Assembly (NCBI GenBank): GCA_015039365.1
Contig: WION01000650.1
Span: forward strand, 1-25,947
Origin: Amanita rubescens
Lineage: Eukaryota > Basidiomycota > Agaricomycetes > Agaricales > Amanitaceae
Reading direction: 5' to 3'
DNA length: 25,947 bases
Position numbers and translations under genes: made by a program. Below the pieces are notes generated by a model. That model did not search any database and was not told the origin of the DNA. It saw only the letters and a program-made list of their open reading frames with translations. Below are positions 9,393-19,413 of this stretch, piece by piece. Each line of letters starts with the position of its first letter. The stretch's first letter is position 1.

Positions 9393-10523
9393 CTACTCCC
9401 TATATGCTCTATAACGACGCGTGAGCATGGATTTTGAGAGACGCTGACACGCGGCAGTGTGACGAAAATTCTCTGATACTACCTGTAGAAGCGGGTACAC
9501 ACAACGAACAAGTAAAATTGGATATTCCTGAGTCGCCTTGATTGCATACAAGTTCATTGGCATCAACGGGCGGCGTCGCCGTGGCCAAGTTCTCTTTGCT
9601 CTTCTCGGACGTGCAATGTTCGCACAGCGGCATGCTCTGCTCGCTATAGACTGGATTAGCCGTGAGCAAAGCCGTGATGACTGGACAGACATCGAGACAG
9701 GCGAAGATCCAGAAATAGGTTGCAGAAGCGTGGCAGACCCGTCAAAGCTCAATTGACTATAAGACGCGTCAAGAAGGTAACCGATATCACCCATCGAGCG
9801 GGTATATGCGCTAGGTTTGTAGGATACACAGGTATCCGGGGTGAAAAAACTTGCTTCTGTGGGAGTGTAGGGTGTTCCTGAGCCTCCAGCGTATCGATTG
9901 TCGTCAGACTCGAGAGAGCCATTCGTATCAGATGAGCAAGACGAAATGGGGTTTGGCCCAAATCCGGGATCGTCGCTCGATAGCATAACTTCGAATTCCG
10001 GTTGGGGTTCTTCCGTTTTCACATAGCCAAGATCGAAGCCAAGACAGAGACCCACACTGTAAGAAAAAGCGTTCGACGGAGGCGGAATCTCCGGGATAGG
10101 CGAAGGCGAAAATTCGGGAAGACTAGGGATCGGGGCAACGGGCAATTCATAAGTTTCGGCAGGAAGATAAATTCCATGCTTCCTTGCCGCCGTTTTCTTC
10201 CTGTACCACCAGTTGTTGACCTTTGAAGGTTCCAAACCGCGAGCAAGCGCCCAAGCACGACGGGATTCATATGAAGGCATCCTTTTGTCGGCATCCCATA
10301 TAGCTGCCAGCTCTTTGAGATAGATGGTCGGCATTCGAACCTGTCTGGGTGCTGGAACGATTCCTGAGTAGCTTGACGAAGCGAACGGCGGCAGTGGCTT
10401 CCTAATGTTCCTCGTCATGCACGTTGTCCGAGTCGCGTCCAAGTCACGCATCGCTCCAGCCCAAGCCCGGAATATCCCGACGTCGAGAGAAAACACAACG
10501 CGCGCTTCGCAATCGCGATACAT
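9393..10523 (-). CDS. Homeodomain-type transcription factor with atypical recognition helix
   Basis: A single long frame of 376 residues from its first Met. Likelier starts are Met25 (10451) or Met36 (10418). The homeodomain spans about residues 60-115. Helix 1 is around YLKELAAIW, helix 2 around SYESRRAWALARGL, and helix 3 is KVNNWWYRKKTAARK. Aligned on the helix-3 Trp (position 48), the near-invariant Asn51 is Arg (residue 108). The fold and basic tail are kept, so DNA binding is plausible but specificity should differ. The centre is rich in Pro, Ser and acidic residues, a possible activation region. After about residue 270 the frame turns Arg-rich and coding character moves to the adjacent frame (about 9480-9670: CEHCTSEKSKENLATATPP), suggesting an indel or an intron I could not place. 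I see no sign that this is a mating-type gene. It starts only 70-180 bp downstream of the stop of F-box copy D. Confidence 0.7.
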   Translation of the reverse strand: MYRDCEARVVFSLDVGIFRAWAGAMRDLDATRTTCMTRNIRKPLPPFASSSYSGIVPAPRQVRMPTIYLKELAAIWDADKRMPSYESRRAWALARGLEPSKVNNWWYRKKTAARKHGIYLPAETYELPVAPIPSLPEFSPSPIPEIPPPSNAFSYSVGLCLGFDLGYVKTEEPQPEFEVMLSSDDPGFGPNPISSCSSDTNGSLESDDNRYAGGSGTPYTPTEASFFTPDTCVSYKPSAYTRSMGDIGYLLDASYSQLSFDGSATLLQPISGSSPVSMSVQSSRLCSRLIQSIASRACRCANIARPRRAKRTWPRRRRPLMPMNLYAIKATQEYPILLVRCVYPLLQVVSENFRHTAACQRLSKSMLTRRYRAYRE

Positions 10524-10594
10524 TTACATGTAAAGATTTTTTTACTGCGCCATTACTGTACGTCGTGGTCATTTTGTCAGGCCCCGTCCCGCAA

Positions 10595-12273
10595 CTACCC
10601 TTCCCATCCAGACCCTGACCACCCCAACTTGGGCTCTTCGTACACAATACGCCCCGTTAGATCACGGAGCAGACGGTTTTGTGACCGGCTGCAATGCTTG
10701 ACATAAGCTTTGAATGCCATCAGGTTAGTGACCACCAATGTCAATGAACTCGGTAGACGCGCGATAATTGACAATGCCATGGCCTATAAGATATATACGT
10801 CAGTACAAGTAACGTGCGTCTGGTGAATTGTCAACTTACCAGCTCCCGCGACACGTCCAAGTCAGTCCCAAAATAGAAATCATACCAAATAATCAACTGC
10901 TCAAGCTTTGTGCATTGCATTAACAAAAGCTCATTCCTGACATGTTGGAGACAGTTCACAAAGCTCGCAGCGGATATACTGAAATATGTTAAGCTTGCAG
11001 AATGCCGAGCCATGATTTCAAATATCGTTCCTCCTTCGTCGTAAGTATTGTGGATAGAAAGACCAACAATTCGTGGGTTGTCGCGGAGATAATTGATCAT
11101 GCAATCCTCGACATATGCCGTTTGGATGATGGGTGGGAATATGCAGTTGGAGTGCAGCACCGCAAGCATCTGACTGTAGTTTGGGCAGAAAGCAATGGAG
11201 GTCAAAGATCGCGCGTGAGGGACAATTGCTCTGATATCAGAGAAACTGTCCGATATACTGAGGTGCTCCAACTTCAAGGGACTATTAGACGGAATACAGT
11301 CAAATATCTTGGTAAGGTTCCCTCCAGCGCCATCATTTTGGAATAGTTCGAGGTGAGTCAGGCTAAGATTTGCTCCGATAATCATTCCCAAGTCGTTGAT
11401 CGGATTAGGCCGTTTCCGATACAACTTGTCATGCCAACCACGAACATCGATCTTAAGCTTTCGCAAGTTGTGCAACTGGGAGAAACATTTGGAGACGTGG
11501 CTCAGATCCCCTTCGTGGTCGATTAGAATCACCAGTTCGGAGAGTTTTTGGAACTCTAGGAAAAGTTTCACTGTGCTGGACGCTATCCAATTGGGGTCTC
11601 CCCTTTCCGCTGTCCATCTAAGGAAATGTCAGCTCGACTCTGGGATCATTGACAGCGAACTCACATGATGCGACGAACATTGGGCATATTGAGCACCGAA
11701 CCCCGTGACAAGCGATGTCTTGTGCGCATACGCGTAACCGAATCGTATAGGCACAAAGGCAGAAAGTGCGGTACAAAGAGAGTCACCAGAAGATACACGA
11801 ACGGAACGAACGTGGAATTCCAGATCATCCCACTAACCCAGAGGCCCGAATTGCGCATTTGTCGAAAGGACACGAACAGCTCGTCTCCGTATCTCCATTT
11901 CCAGCTGCCCACTACCAGTGTGTTGGTCACATATAGATGATCGTTCAAGTCGGAGGAAACTATGGCCCGGAGTTGGCATAGATTGGACGCCGAGTTATCT
12001 CCACGACCGAACAACCGAACACACGACAAGACTCTGCGTGCTGCGACGTCATTGAATCTTCTGCAAACGAGGCGAAGGGATTTCAGTTGATCAAAAGTCG
12101 TATAGGGGTCCCTTATGAACTGCGGCCAGGTTCAGAAGAAGACCGACGGGATAGAAATAGGCTATGAACAAACGTACGTAGGTGATGATCCGGTCCAGCA
12201 GCTCGGGTGGGAATTCTGTCAAGAGAGACTGCGGTCGATGAGGGGTAGCGGATTTCTTGAGGTGGAGTTTCAT
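10595..12273 (-). CDS. F-box protein, copy D (complete, 505 residues, diverged)
   Basis: Exons are 12273-12178, 12119-11665, 11617-10840 and 10783-10595. Phases (0, 2, 0) and exon order match copies B and C, but sequence identity is clearly lower and the flanks are not shared. The F-box is at about residues 20-58 (FPPELLDRIITY joined to FIRDPYTTFDQLKSLRL). Exon 3 has the repeat-like Leu pattern (LSLTHLELFQND, LKLEHLSISDSF). Exon 4 encodes the conserved tail (LSIIARLPSSLTLVV) and ends GWSGSGWEG. All introns are canonical: 12120-12177 (GTACGT), 11618-11664 (GTGAGT) and 10784-10839 (GTAAGT). An in-frame TAG lies a few codons upstream of ATG 12273, fixing the start. This copy shows what the ancestral splice sites probably looked like. 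Confidence 0.88.
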
Positions 12274-13300
12274 GGAGAAGGTGGGGCTATTCTCGAGAAG
12301 TAGGTCTCAGAGTGGTTTTGTTGTCTTGCATCGATGCTTCGACTGCACCGCCTGTACCCCTTTATAACACCATGCGCGCCGAGACGCGAATAGAAATGTT
12401 ATAAATCTAGACAGCATTTATGATGGACTAGACGCAGGGTGAAGGTTTCGAGCAGTCCGAGTCGCTGCCGATGACAAGCCGTAAATATATGTAAATAGAA
12501 CGTGATGCCCGTCCGCGGCCTTTATCATCCACGTATACACTATCTATGATCACCCATCAGTAGAAATCGCAGCTTGTATGATAACCATGAATAAATGTAA
12601 GTTGTGCGGGCGAAGTTGGCCTTCTAGTCCAGTCCTATTAATTATTTGGTTTTATTTTTGGCTTCCGGCCCGAGTTCGTCCGACGGTAAAAACCGAGTTC
12701 CAGGCCAGCTCGTCCGACGGCAAAAACGGCAAATACAACTCTCACTCGCAGAGAGCACATCATCTTTTTGAGACCACAAGACTTCAATATGCAAATATCG
12801 GAACCAAGGTGCGAATCACCTGGTGCAAAGAGAACACCAGACTTCGAATTCCGCTACTTGAACTGCTAGGGCTCGTCTAAATGCCTCCGGCTCGTCGAAT
12901 TACAAGATGATCGAGCGATTGTAGGTAAGTGTCACGCGCACACTTCTAGCCACCGCGACCTCCGGAATAGTGATAACTGGTATGATAGGCAACCAGCTTA
13001 GTGGAAGAAGAGGAGAGTGTGATGATGACGATGTTGGTGTTTGTAGTATCGATATGCTCATTCGCCACAATTTCCCAAGTCAAAACCCGAATCTTAGAGC
13101 CTGAGAATCGTTCCTAGGGTGGATCGCGGCGAAGAAGATGGGTGGGTTTGAAGCCTGATCCTGAAAGATCGTGCGCGCCACGATAATAGTTGTTTACTAG
13201 ATTCACGTTGCAATTCACATGCAGTGGTGGTACAGTTCAGGTAATGATGCAGGCGGATCAATGCATATTTGGTATTGTTTTGATCTTACTTTGAGCGGGG
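12274..13300. other. Gene-poor stretch with a 17-nt direct repeat
   Basis: No convincing gene. A 100-residue plus-strand frame (12578-12880) has no coding character and no conserved motif. A 17-nt direct repeat (CGTCCGACGGYAAAAAC) lies at 12677-12693 and 12711-12727, inside a GC-rich patch resembling short CGTCCGACG strings at 3839-3857. Confidence 0.5.
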
Positions 13301-13402
13301 CTGGACGTTCGTAACAAACGCTAAGTATTATTGTTGAACGTTGAACGTTGAAACGTTGACCATGCTAATCGCAGAAAATGTAGGCAGGGTCATCGAGCCA
13401 GC

Positions 13403-13450
13403 CATTCTTGCGGATGTGCTTCCAGGCATTCTTGCAGATGTACTTCCAGG
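13403..13450. repeat. 24-nt tandem repeat, two copies
   Basis: The units are 13403-13426 and 13427-13450, differing at two positions, with the start of a third copy (CATTCT) after. If translated on the plus strand they give ILADVLPG twice. A short 7-8-nt repeat (GTTGAAC type) lies just upstream at 13333-13357. Confidence 0.85.
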
Positions 13451-13552
13451 CATTCTCATAGTACAGGCAATGCAACCACTTATCCAGCTAGAGTTGCGCC
13501 GAGAGATTCGACCACTCAAGCTCATGTCAATAAAAGTGCGGTATATCCTACG

Positions 13553-13999
13553 TCACATTTTCTCTTTTTCTTGCTCCGTTGGCTCTGGGCTCAAATGAAC
13601 TGTAGGCATACAATAGCAACAGCGGGACTGGAAAATGTCAAAATGGCACTGAAACCCTCCCTGAGATCGTAATCCTATCCATTTGTGCTTCATTCTCTGC
13701 CTGCTGATGCTGCGCTCAGTTGCAACTGCCTGTGCTGAAGACAATCGACGGCATAAACCAACTAAAAGAATTGCAGCTCAATACCTACCTTGACCAATAT
13801 TGCATCCAACGCCAGGGAAACCTGTCAAGAGAGACCAAATTGAGGAGATCGAAAGAGTTTCTGGATTGTATGGTCGACGAATGAATCTTGTATGTCCTTT
13901 GTCTGACACAATCATCTTCTTCGTTGCGCCAGTGTTCCAGATGCCAGTGTCGAACGCACTACTTAATATCCGGACGTCCAACGTATCAGGTTTTCGCAC
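13553..13999 (-). CDS. Unrecognised two-exon ORF, possible gene
   Basis: The first frame (from 13999) begins MRKPDTLDVRILSSAFD and ends FPGVGCNIGQ before a GTAGGT donor near 13791. A CTTCAG acceptor near 13738 would join it in frame to a second open frame (AQAVATERSISRQRMKHKW...) ending at 13553. The phase fits. The segment LLTGFPGVG resembles the beginning of a P-loop, but the following Lys-Ser/Thr is absent, so I do not call an NTPase. No family recognised. Confidence 0.3.
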
Positions 14000-14258
14000 T
14001 GCGGGTGGTTTGACTCGATCATCAAAATCTATACGTTATGCAAGCTTCTATCGTAAACAATAGTCGAGTACACTTTAGTACTTGCCCATGTAGTAGTGAT
14101 CTATATACGTGCGCCAATTGCGCACATTGTCGTGGATATTTGATAAGAATAAGGCTGTGTAATACAATTGATTGTGGTTTATGAATTGATATTTGGGATA
14201 TAACTGGAAGAACTAGATGTGAGTATCGTGAATAATGGCAGAAAATGAGACATACTGT

Positions 14259-15693
14259 CTATACAATAACAGAAGGTCCATGCCATGATTGCTGATCGTC
14301 AAGACCAGTCATAATCGATGCCGTTAGTGCATCGGAGTGAGAAGCTCGTGCATCGACTTTCTTGAGTTCTGTCGACAACTCATGGACTCGAGTCTCTGAT
14401 ACCTGCAGTCGCATTTCTGACCTCAACCGTGCCTCATGTTCAATCTTCAACTGGGCTTCAATTTCATTCACCCGAGCCTCGGCTCTTTCAGCTTCTCTTG
14501 CCCTCGCCTCCGCCCTCTCTTCCGCTTCTCTCGCCCTCGCCTCCGCCCTCTCTTCAGCTTCTCTCGCCCTCTCTTCAGCTTCGGCTTTCATCCGCCGGCC
14601 CTTCAGGTCACCTCCCTTAAGGCTGTCGAGATGTTCAAGAGTCTAAGATATCGAAACGTCAGCCAATGTTTGAGAGTAACATTAGTTCGCTTACTCGTTG
14701 TGTTGACTGTCTAACATATTCGGCAAGACCAGCCTTCTGCGTCTGGATGATCACCTTATCCCGCCTGTAGATCGGCAGACCTTTTAATGTTCCCGGTGCT
14801 GGTACCGACAGATCCTTCGACCGGATTCCCTTCCACCCATGATTCAGCGTTACTCTAGCATTATCGCACCAACCCGCGAGCAATGCCGAGATCGTATCGG
14901 CGAACCAGTAACACTGGGCGTCGAATGTGTCATAATTCTCATCCTGCTCGTGGACGAATTCGACGAGGTGGATAAGATCCCAAAGACTAGGCCATTTGGA
15001 CGACGAGCCAGCGTATTCGATAGTTGTCACTTCATAAGAGTCGCTTGGAACCTTTTCAATTGTGACAATTGTGTCGCGCGCCCAACGATCAGGGGATGAT
15101 ATGTTGGCGATCTTGGATAACCGGCAAACACAGTAGTTGACTAGGAGCGCTGGGAATACGAGAATCGATCCAATAGAAGAGGCGGATCCAGAACTGGGAG
15201 CAGGGGATGATGAGCCGGGAGGTGATACAGGTGAGCCCGTGTTGGAAGAACCGCTGACTTCCGTGCTCTTCTCCGTTTGTTTGTACTTTCTTGGGCCAAT
15301 GGATCGATCTACGCGGAGTAGGATCTCTTTGGTACCAAAGCGTAAATGCACGACGACAAATTCGTGCTCCACGATACCCTTAAAGAGCATTCGTGTACGC
15401 TTCTTGTAGTGAGCGGCCTTATGGACGCGAATATCGTTTTGCAGCGCATTGAGAAGTGCAGGGCCGTAATTGGACTGAACGATGATAGAAAAAGCTGAGT
15501 TTGTCCAACCCAGAGCGTGCTGGTGACTCAGGATCTTCTGAACGGCATCGTTCAGGCTTGCGCCTGGGGCATCCATTACGGAGCCACGAACTGAAGCCAG
15601 AAGACCTCGAATTGAGTTCTTGAAAGAAGACGGCATGCCGTGAGCCGTATATATACTGCCAGAGTACCAGAAAGAGGAAAAGGTGCTGTGCAA
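14259..15693 (-). CDS. Unrecognised protein with C-terminal charged coiled coil
   Basis: Two exons, 15693-14695 and 14642-14259, joined by a 52-nt intron (14643-14694) with donor GTAAGC, branch-like GGCTGAC and acceptor CTTAG, phase 0. The product is 460 residues from the first Met. A TATATA sequence at 15647-15656 suggests translation may begin lower, at 15636 or more likely 15576 (MDAPGAS; 421 residues). The N-terminal part is globular and unrecognised (NYGPALLNALQNDIRVH, HLRFGTKEILLRVD). It then has a Ser/Pro-rich linker, a hydrophobic stretch (ILVFPALLVNYCVC) and a Trp-rich conserved-looking segment (FDAQCYWFADTISALL). The tail is a long Glu/Arg/Ala helix of repeated EERAREAEERAEAR units, predicted coiled coil, ending in ordinary sequence. 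Self-association through the tail is an inference. Confidence 0.72.
14475..14590 (-). repeat. Tandem repeats encoding the coiled coil
   Basis: Imperfect units of about 30-33 nt (TCTCGCCCTCGCCTCCGCCC on the plus strand, and variants) encode AREAEERAEAR repeats on the minus strand. Near-identity at DNA level suggests the helix can gain or lose units by slippage. Confidence 0.75.
15647..15656 (-). promoter_or_regulatory. TATA box candidate of the coiled-coil gene
   Basis: GTATATATAC lies about 70 nt upstream of ATG 15576, and only about 10 nt upstream of ATG 15636. The spacing favours 15576 as start. Confidence 0.4.
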
Positions 15694-18402
15694 AGGTGGC
15701 CCCGGAGAGAAAACACGAGTTAATACAGGACCAGCATTTACGTTGGATGTTTAGTACTATTGTGTTCAAACCCTATCAAACTGGGCCCTCGTGCAATCCC
15801 CTTTTGGCATAGGCTGGGAGGGAGACAATAAGAAACGTCCACGTGTGACGAACTCTTTTCTGGGCGTCACACTTGGAATGGAGGTGGAGGACCATAGGTT
15901 ATGGCGACAAGCGGCAGGAACAACACGTACAGTGCTTCTAGTACATGCTATTTTGCTCTCAATCGACCTTTGGACAATTTCACGGTTCGTCAAGGCGTCT
16001 AATAGTAACAAAGAATGCAAAGTGCGCACTTTATTTTTTGCTCATATTTGAAGCAGGTGGGAGAACATAACACCATTTGCGGAAGTGACGCGCCTTTCAC
16101 ATTTTGTGGCTCGCCGAATTTCAAATTGTGCGTTGGAAAGTCGGGACAGGGCTGTGGAAGACCTGTCACCAATCTGGGTTTGCGGGTTCGTGTCACGATC
16201 GCCTGTACGCTTTGGGCGTACTACTAATCAAACGTCAAGCGTACTTTCCCATTCGGCCTTTTCGTTCCTTGGCAATGCTTAAAGTCTGAGCTGGAGATTG
16301 AATCCGTTACAGATTTTGGTTGGAGGGTCGCTGGGGAGGGTCGTTGAAATGCAGCCTTTTGGCTCTTGCAAGTCGAAGATCCAATGGGATCGGTTTGGAA
16401 GTACCACTATGTCGCCCAGAGAAGCATGAATCACATGCGTATCATAGTATCCCCATTCCAGGGTTGCCGTAATGACGATCTGAGGCATTATCATCTATGT
16501 ATCGAGTATCTGGTCTGGTGTGAATGCCCTCCTAGTCTGCTAATTAAAGAACGGACACTCCCACCACGCGTACTTGTAACTGACCATCGTTGCAATGTCG
16601 CGTTCTCCTAGAATAATGAAGGGCTCTAGCGTTTGGGTTTTATTCCAGTCGTGTGCATGACGCGTTGCGCCCACCAAGCATGTTAATCACAACCGCGTTT
16701 TGGTTAACGGGCTGTTTTCCCAGCTTTCATTGCCTCATGGCTCGACTTGGCTTGCCTATCAGATCCAATCTGTACGACATACCCCGAGTCAGGGGGGGGT
16801 TTTCATTTTCTCCTGAATTCAGGTATTGGGGTGCTGCGGGTGGCCATTTAACGATCGGTAGACCCTAAACGGGCAAGAATCCGGGAGTGATGTTGTTTTT
16901 CTGCTTTTGGTTCGATTGCTGTAATCACTTACTACCAGGTGAGACTGCCCACCAGGGATTCCTGTCTTCCCCCCAGGTTCTGGAGACATGGCTCCTCCTA
17001 CTGACCAGGGAAAATTAGTTACCAGCCCAGGCGACCATGATAATGGACAGACATAAACTCACCTGCGATTGACTGACGACTTGTGAAATTGCTTACCAAG
17101 CTTTTGCTTGTTTTCGTTTTCACCCCAACTCTCTCGCTCTGACTCCCATTCGAGCATCGTAAAAATTGCTAAAAATCTCATTGACATCGTACATCACTCC
17201 AGACGACTACTAGACCTACTACGGCCGTAAATTTACCTGTTTCGCGGCCATCGACTCGCGTTTCTCTGACGAACCGCGTGAGTTTGGTGCTCCTGAAATT
17301 CGATCTGGGCTTTCGTGGTCCTCCACAACTGGAAGATGCCCCCGTACCTTCTAGAAGCTCGTGAATAGCGAGTTTTGGGCTCCGACAATCAGCACATTGT
17401 ACTCTAGCACTGGTTACCTCGTCACACGAAGAGCGACGAGCATTCGACAGGACTTTGTGAGTTGGGCCTTTTTTCAAATGTTTTATATACCCGTCTAATT
17501 CCGGTTTACTCCTCCCAGTGCGTATTTATAAAGCCACGAAGACGGAGGAGGGATTGTTGAAGCTTAGGACCCCAACGGAAGATTCAACCCCGCTCTGGTG
17601 GACGCGACAATGCGCGTTGCTCGACTTCCGAATGGCTAGTCAGGTATTCAATGTATCTTACTCAGTCTCTCCAATTGATTAAGGAATATTTATGGGCTAG
17701 TGATATTAATATTTGAAACAACATCGTCAAGTCTGCACGGAGCTTGTGCGGTCACGGGCTGCCATTATTTATCATTAATCAAGATGATGCGTCATCGGAA
17801 AGAGGGCAATGGTGTGGTTACGTTCATGTCTAGAACGACGTTCCCCCATCAGTGTTTCAAACAAAGCGCAAATGCGCGGGAGAAACAACGCTTACCGTCA
17901 AAAAACTCGCTGAACGTGAAATTGGAGTACCATCATCCTGCTATCGTTCAGGCCTTCTACCACTCGTTTAGCTGGTCATGGACCTTCATGATCGAGCCTT
18001 AGCGCAAGTTTTGTCCTGCCGACGTTGTCAGGGTTGTTTGCTCTTCAGCTTCGCTGAGTTACGGGCTGAGTTACTGGCTGAGTTGTGGTTCAACATCCAA
18101 AAAAGGAAATTCTTGGCATGACGTTCAATTACCTGCTTTCCTAGCGTCCTTCGCTCCTTGCTGTTATGCAGGACTCGGGTCATGTGTTGGTTCACCTAGC
18201 GCTTGGATGTATTTAGGGTTATCGAGGGATCCGGGTTCAGGAGGTGTGCGAGCATTTTGCTATCGTGTTTTCTGGTTTTCATTGCTGAAGACAGTCTAGT
18301 TAGATATTACCAGTCAATCTTTTCCATGTACATAGGAAAGTAAAATTCAATATTTTGAAATGGACATCAGAAACGACGCGAGAAAGTATTCCAGCATAGC
18401 GC
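15694..18402. other. Long stretch without a convincing gene
   Basis: Several frames of 60-100 codons exist on both strands, including three overlapping plus-strand frames at 16015-16289, a plus frame 17700-18002 and a minus frame 17178-17477. None shows a domain, intron structure or consistent coding character. The minus frame 17178-17477 begins just below a TATATAAAA sequence (near 17485), so a short gene there cannot be excluded. Confidence 0.4.
18053..18085. repeat. 12-nt tandem repeat, almost three copies
   Basis: GCTGAGTTACKG is repeated with period 12 (18053, 18065, 18077). It lies in non-coding sequence; no function apparent. Confidence 0.8.
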
Positions 18403-18809
18403 TCAACGTTGCCATGGAAAACTCTTTGTTGAGGTCCGAGGCTTAAGCGTCTGGTGTAAGTTCACCGTATTCCGAGTGGAATCCTTCCAGTCTGACGCAT
18501 TCATAGGAGGGTGGGCTTGAAATACGAGAGATGGAGGAGCTGATGCTGCTGCTGATGGTGCAGGTGCAAGTGCAGGTGCAGGAACCGCTGCAGGTGGCGG
18601 AACAAAGAGCCGGGGCTGGTTCGCAGAATGGACGAGAGAGTGGTCCGGATATCCATACGACGCGCAGCCCAGGATAATCTTGGAGACCTTGAGTCCGGAG
18701 TTGCCCAGCCGAACTAAGGCGAATTGCACAGATGAGTATTAATGACTCGGGACGAGTGGCAAGGAGACCTACCGTAGGGCATTCCTTTCTTCTGCAAATC
18801 GACGTTCAT
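18403..18809 (-). pseudogene. Aldo/keto reductase N-terminal fragment with Ala/Pro-rich tail
   Basis: Exons are 18809-18773 and 18713-18403, giving 115 residues. Exon 1 (MNVDLQKKGMPY) and the beginning of exon 2 (VRLGNSGLKVSKIILGCASYG) match the complete reductase gene at 22869-24554, including exon 1 length (37 nt) and intron phase 1. The intron (18714-18772) has donor GTAGGT and acceptor CTTAG. After YGYP the sequence leaves the reductase and becomes a low-complexity Ala/Pro stretch (VPPPAAVPAPALAPAPS), then an unrelated end. All catalytic residues lie downstream of the break and are absent, so it cannot be a reductase. The upstream TATA box and palindromic box are kept, so it may still be transcribed. 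Confidence 0.75.
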
Positions 18810-18862
18810 TTCTGCTCAAAGATGACGATGGCTGATGGGTCAACTTGCATTCTTTCTCCTGG

Positions 18863-18869
18863 CTTTATA
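18863..18869 (-). promoter_or_regulatory. TATA box of the reductase fragment
   Basis: TATAAAG, about 54 nt upstream of ATG 18809, at the same relative place as in the complete gene. Confidence 0.65.
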
Positions 18870-18989
18870 GTTGGTGAATTACGAAGAGTCGGATTCTTAA
18901 TACGGAGGATCAAACAACTGACGAACAGCAGTGCTCTTGCGTTACCTAGTGCGACCTAGCAGTGATAATGGAACTGTTTCTTCTGCCGT

Positions 18990-19001
18990 CATCATATGAT
19001 G
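18990..19001. promoter_or_regulatory. Palindromic upstream box, reductase fragment copy
   Basis: CATCATATGATG is a perfect 12-bp palindrome about 185 nt upstream of the start codon. Related versions lie at 24771-24783 and, degraded, at 22248-22260, within a longer conserved promoter block (GTAAGAACGCGGAGC here). Confidence 0.5.
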
Positions 19002-19413
19002 TAAGAACGCGGAGCAACATCCGAGTCGAAATACTCTTTCCTACCTTGATAATATCCCGTACAACGGGGAATTATTGATTCGTGTTCCCGCAGGGACCTA
19101 CGACAAACTTGGCAGCATTATCGCACAACCTCGTTTTTCCATCCCCACGCCTATTCCTCAGCCTAGCCCATTATAATTCGTGCTTCATATACGAATGATT
19201 CTCGGTATAATCCCCAACCATCTCCGGTTAGTTAGAGGAAAGTGAAAACGGTGATGGGGGAGGTGAACATGTATAGTACGTGACACGGTCACAACATCTA
19301 TTTTTACACTTGATATCTTTGAGAGACTTTACAACGCAGCCTCTTCGTAAGTTCATCAAACTCTCGCCACTAACACTAATCGCACTACTGAAGCAACCTC
19401 CACACCGAGTAAC
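19002..19413 (+). promoter_or_regulatory. Shared intergenic region upstream of the F-box gene
   Basis: This is a divergent promoter region between the reductase fragment and the F-box gene. No other gene was found, and no clear TATA box for the F-box gene. Confidence 0.35.

Larger units (their letters stand above)
7134..9547. repeat. Duplicated unit C
   Basis: This unit contains F-box copy C and both flanks. The 3' flank (7134-7204) matches 1601-1697. The 5' flank matches unit B through the last roughly 150 bp of the homeodomain gene, ending near 9547 (matching 4022). Relative to unit B there is extra DNA of about 115 bp at about 9225-9340. Unit B therefore carries the tail of the homeodomain gene without the gene, suggesting that the unit copied from here (or its ancestor) broke inside that gene. 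Confidence 0.75.

Noticed and set aside
1592..9547. F-box units as a transposable element
   Set aside because: No transposase or reverse transcriptase, no terminal repeats and no target-site duplications; same-orientation introns-included copies fit segmental duplication.
10325..10345. tRNA B-box-like GGTTCGAATGCC on the minus strand
   Set aside because: It is coding sequence of the homeodomain gene (RQVRMP), with no A box or cloverleaf around it.
9393..12273. Mating-type locus
   Set aside because: Only one homeodomain gene is present, without a divergent partner or the usual flanking genes, and it lacks the normal helix-3 Asn.
13778..13999. P-loop NTPase call from LLTGFPGVG
   Set aside because: The Lys-Ser/Thr that completes a Walker A motif is absent and no Walker B or other motif follows.
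16015..16289. Three overlapping plus-strand frames as a gene
   Set aside because: They are in different frames over the same DNA, with no motif or splice logic.
16890..16930. GGTTCGATTGC resembling a tRNA T-loop
   Set aside because: No acceptor stem or anticodon arm can be drawn around it.
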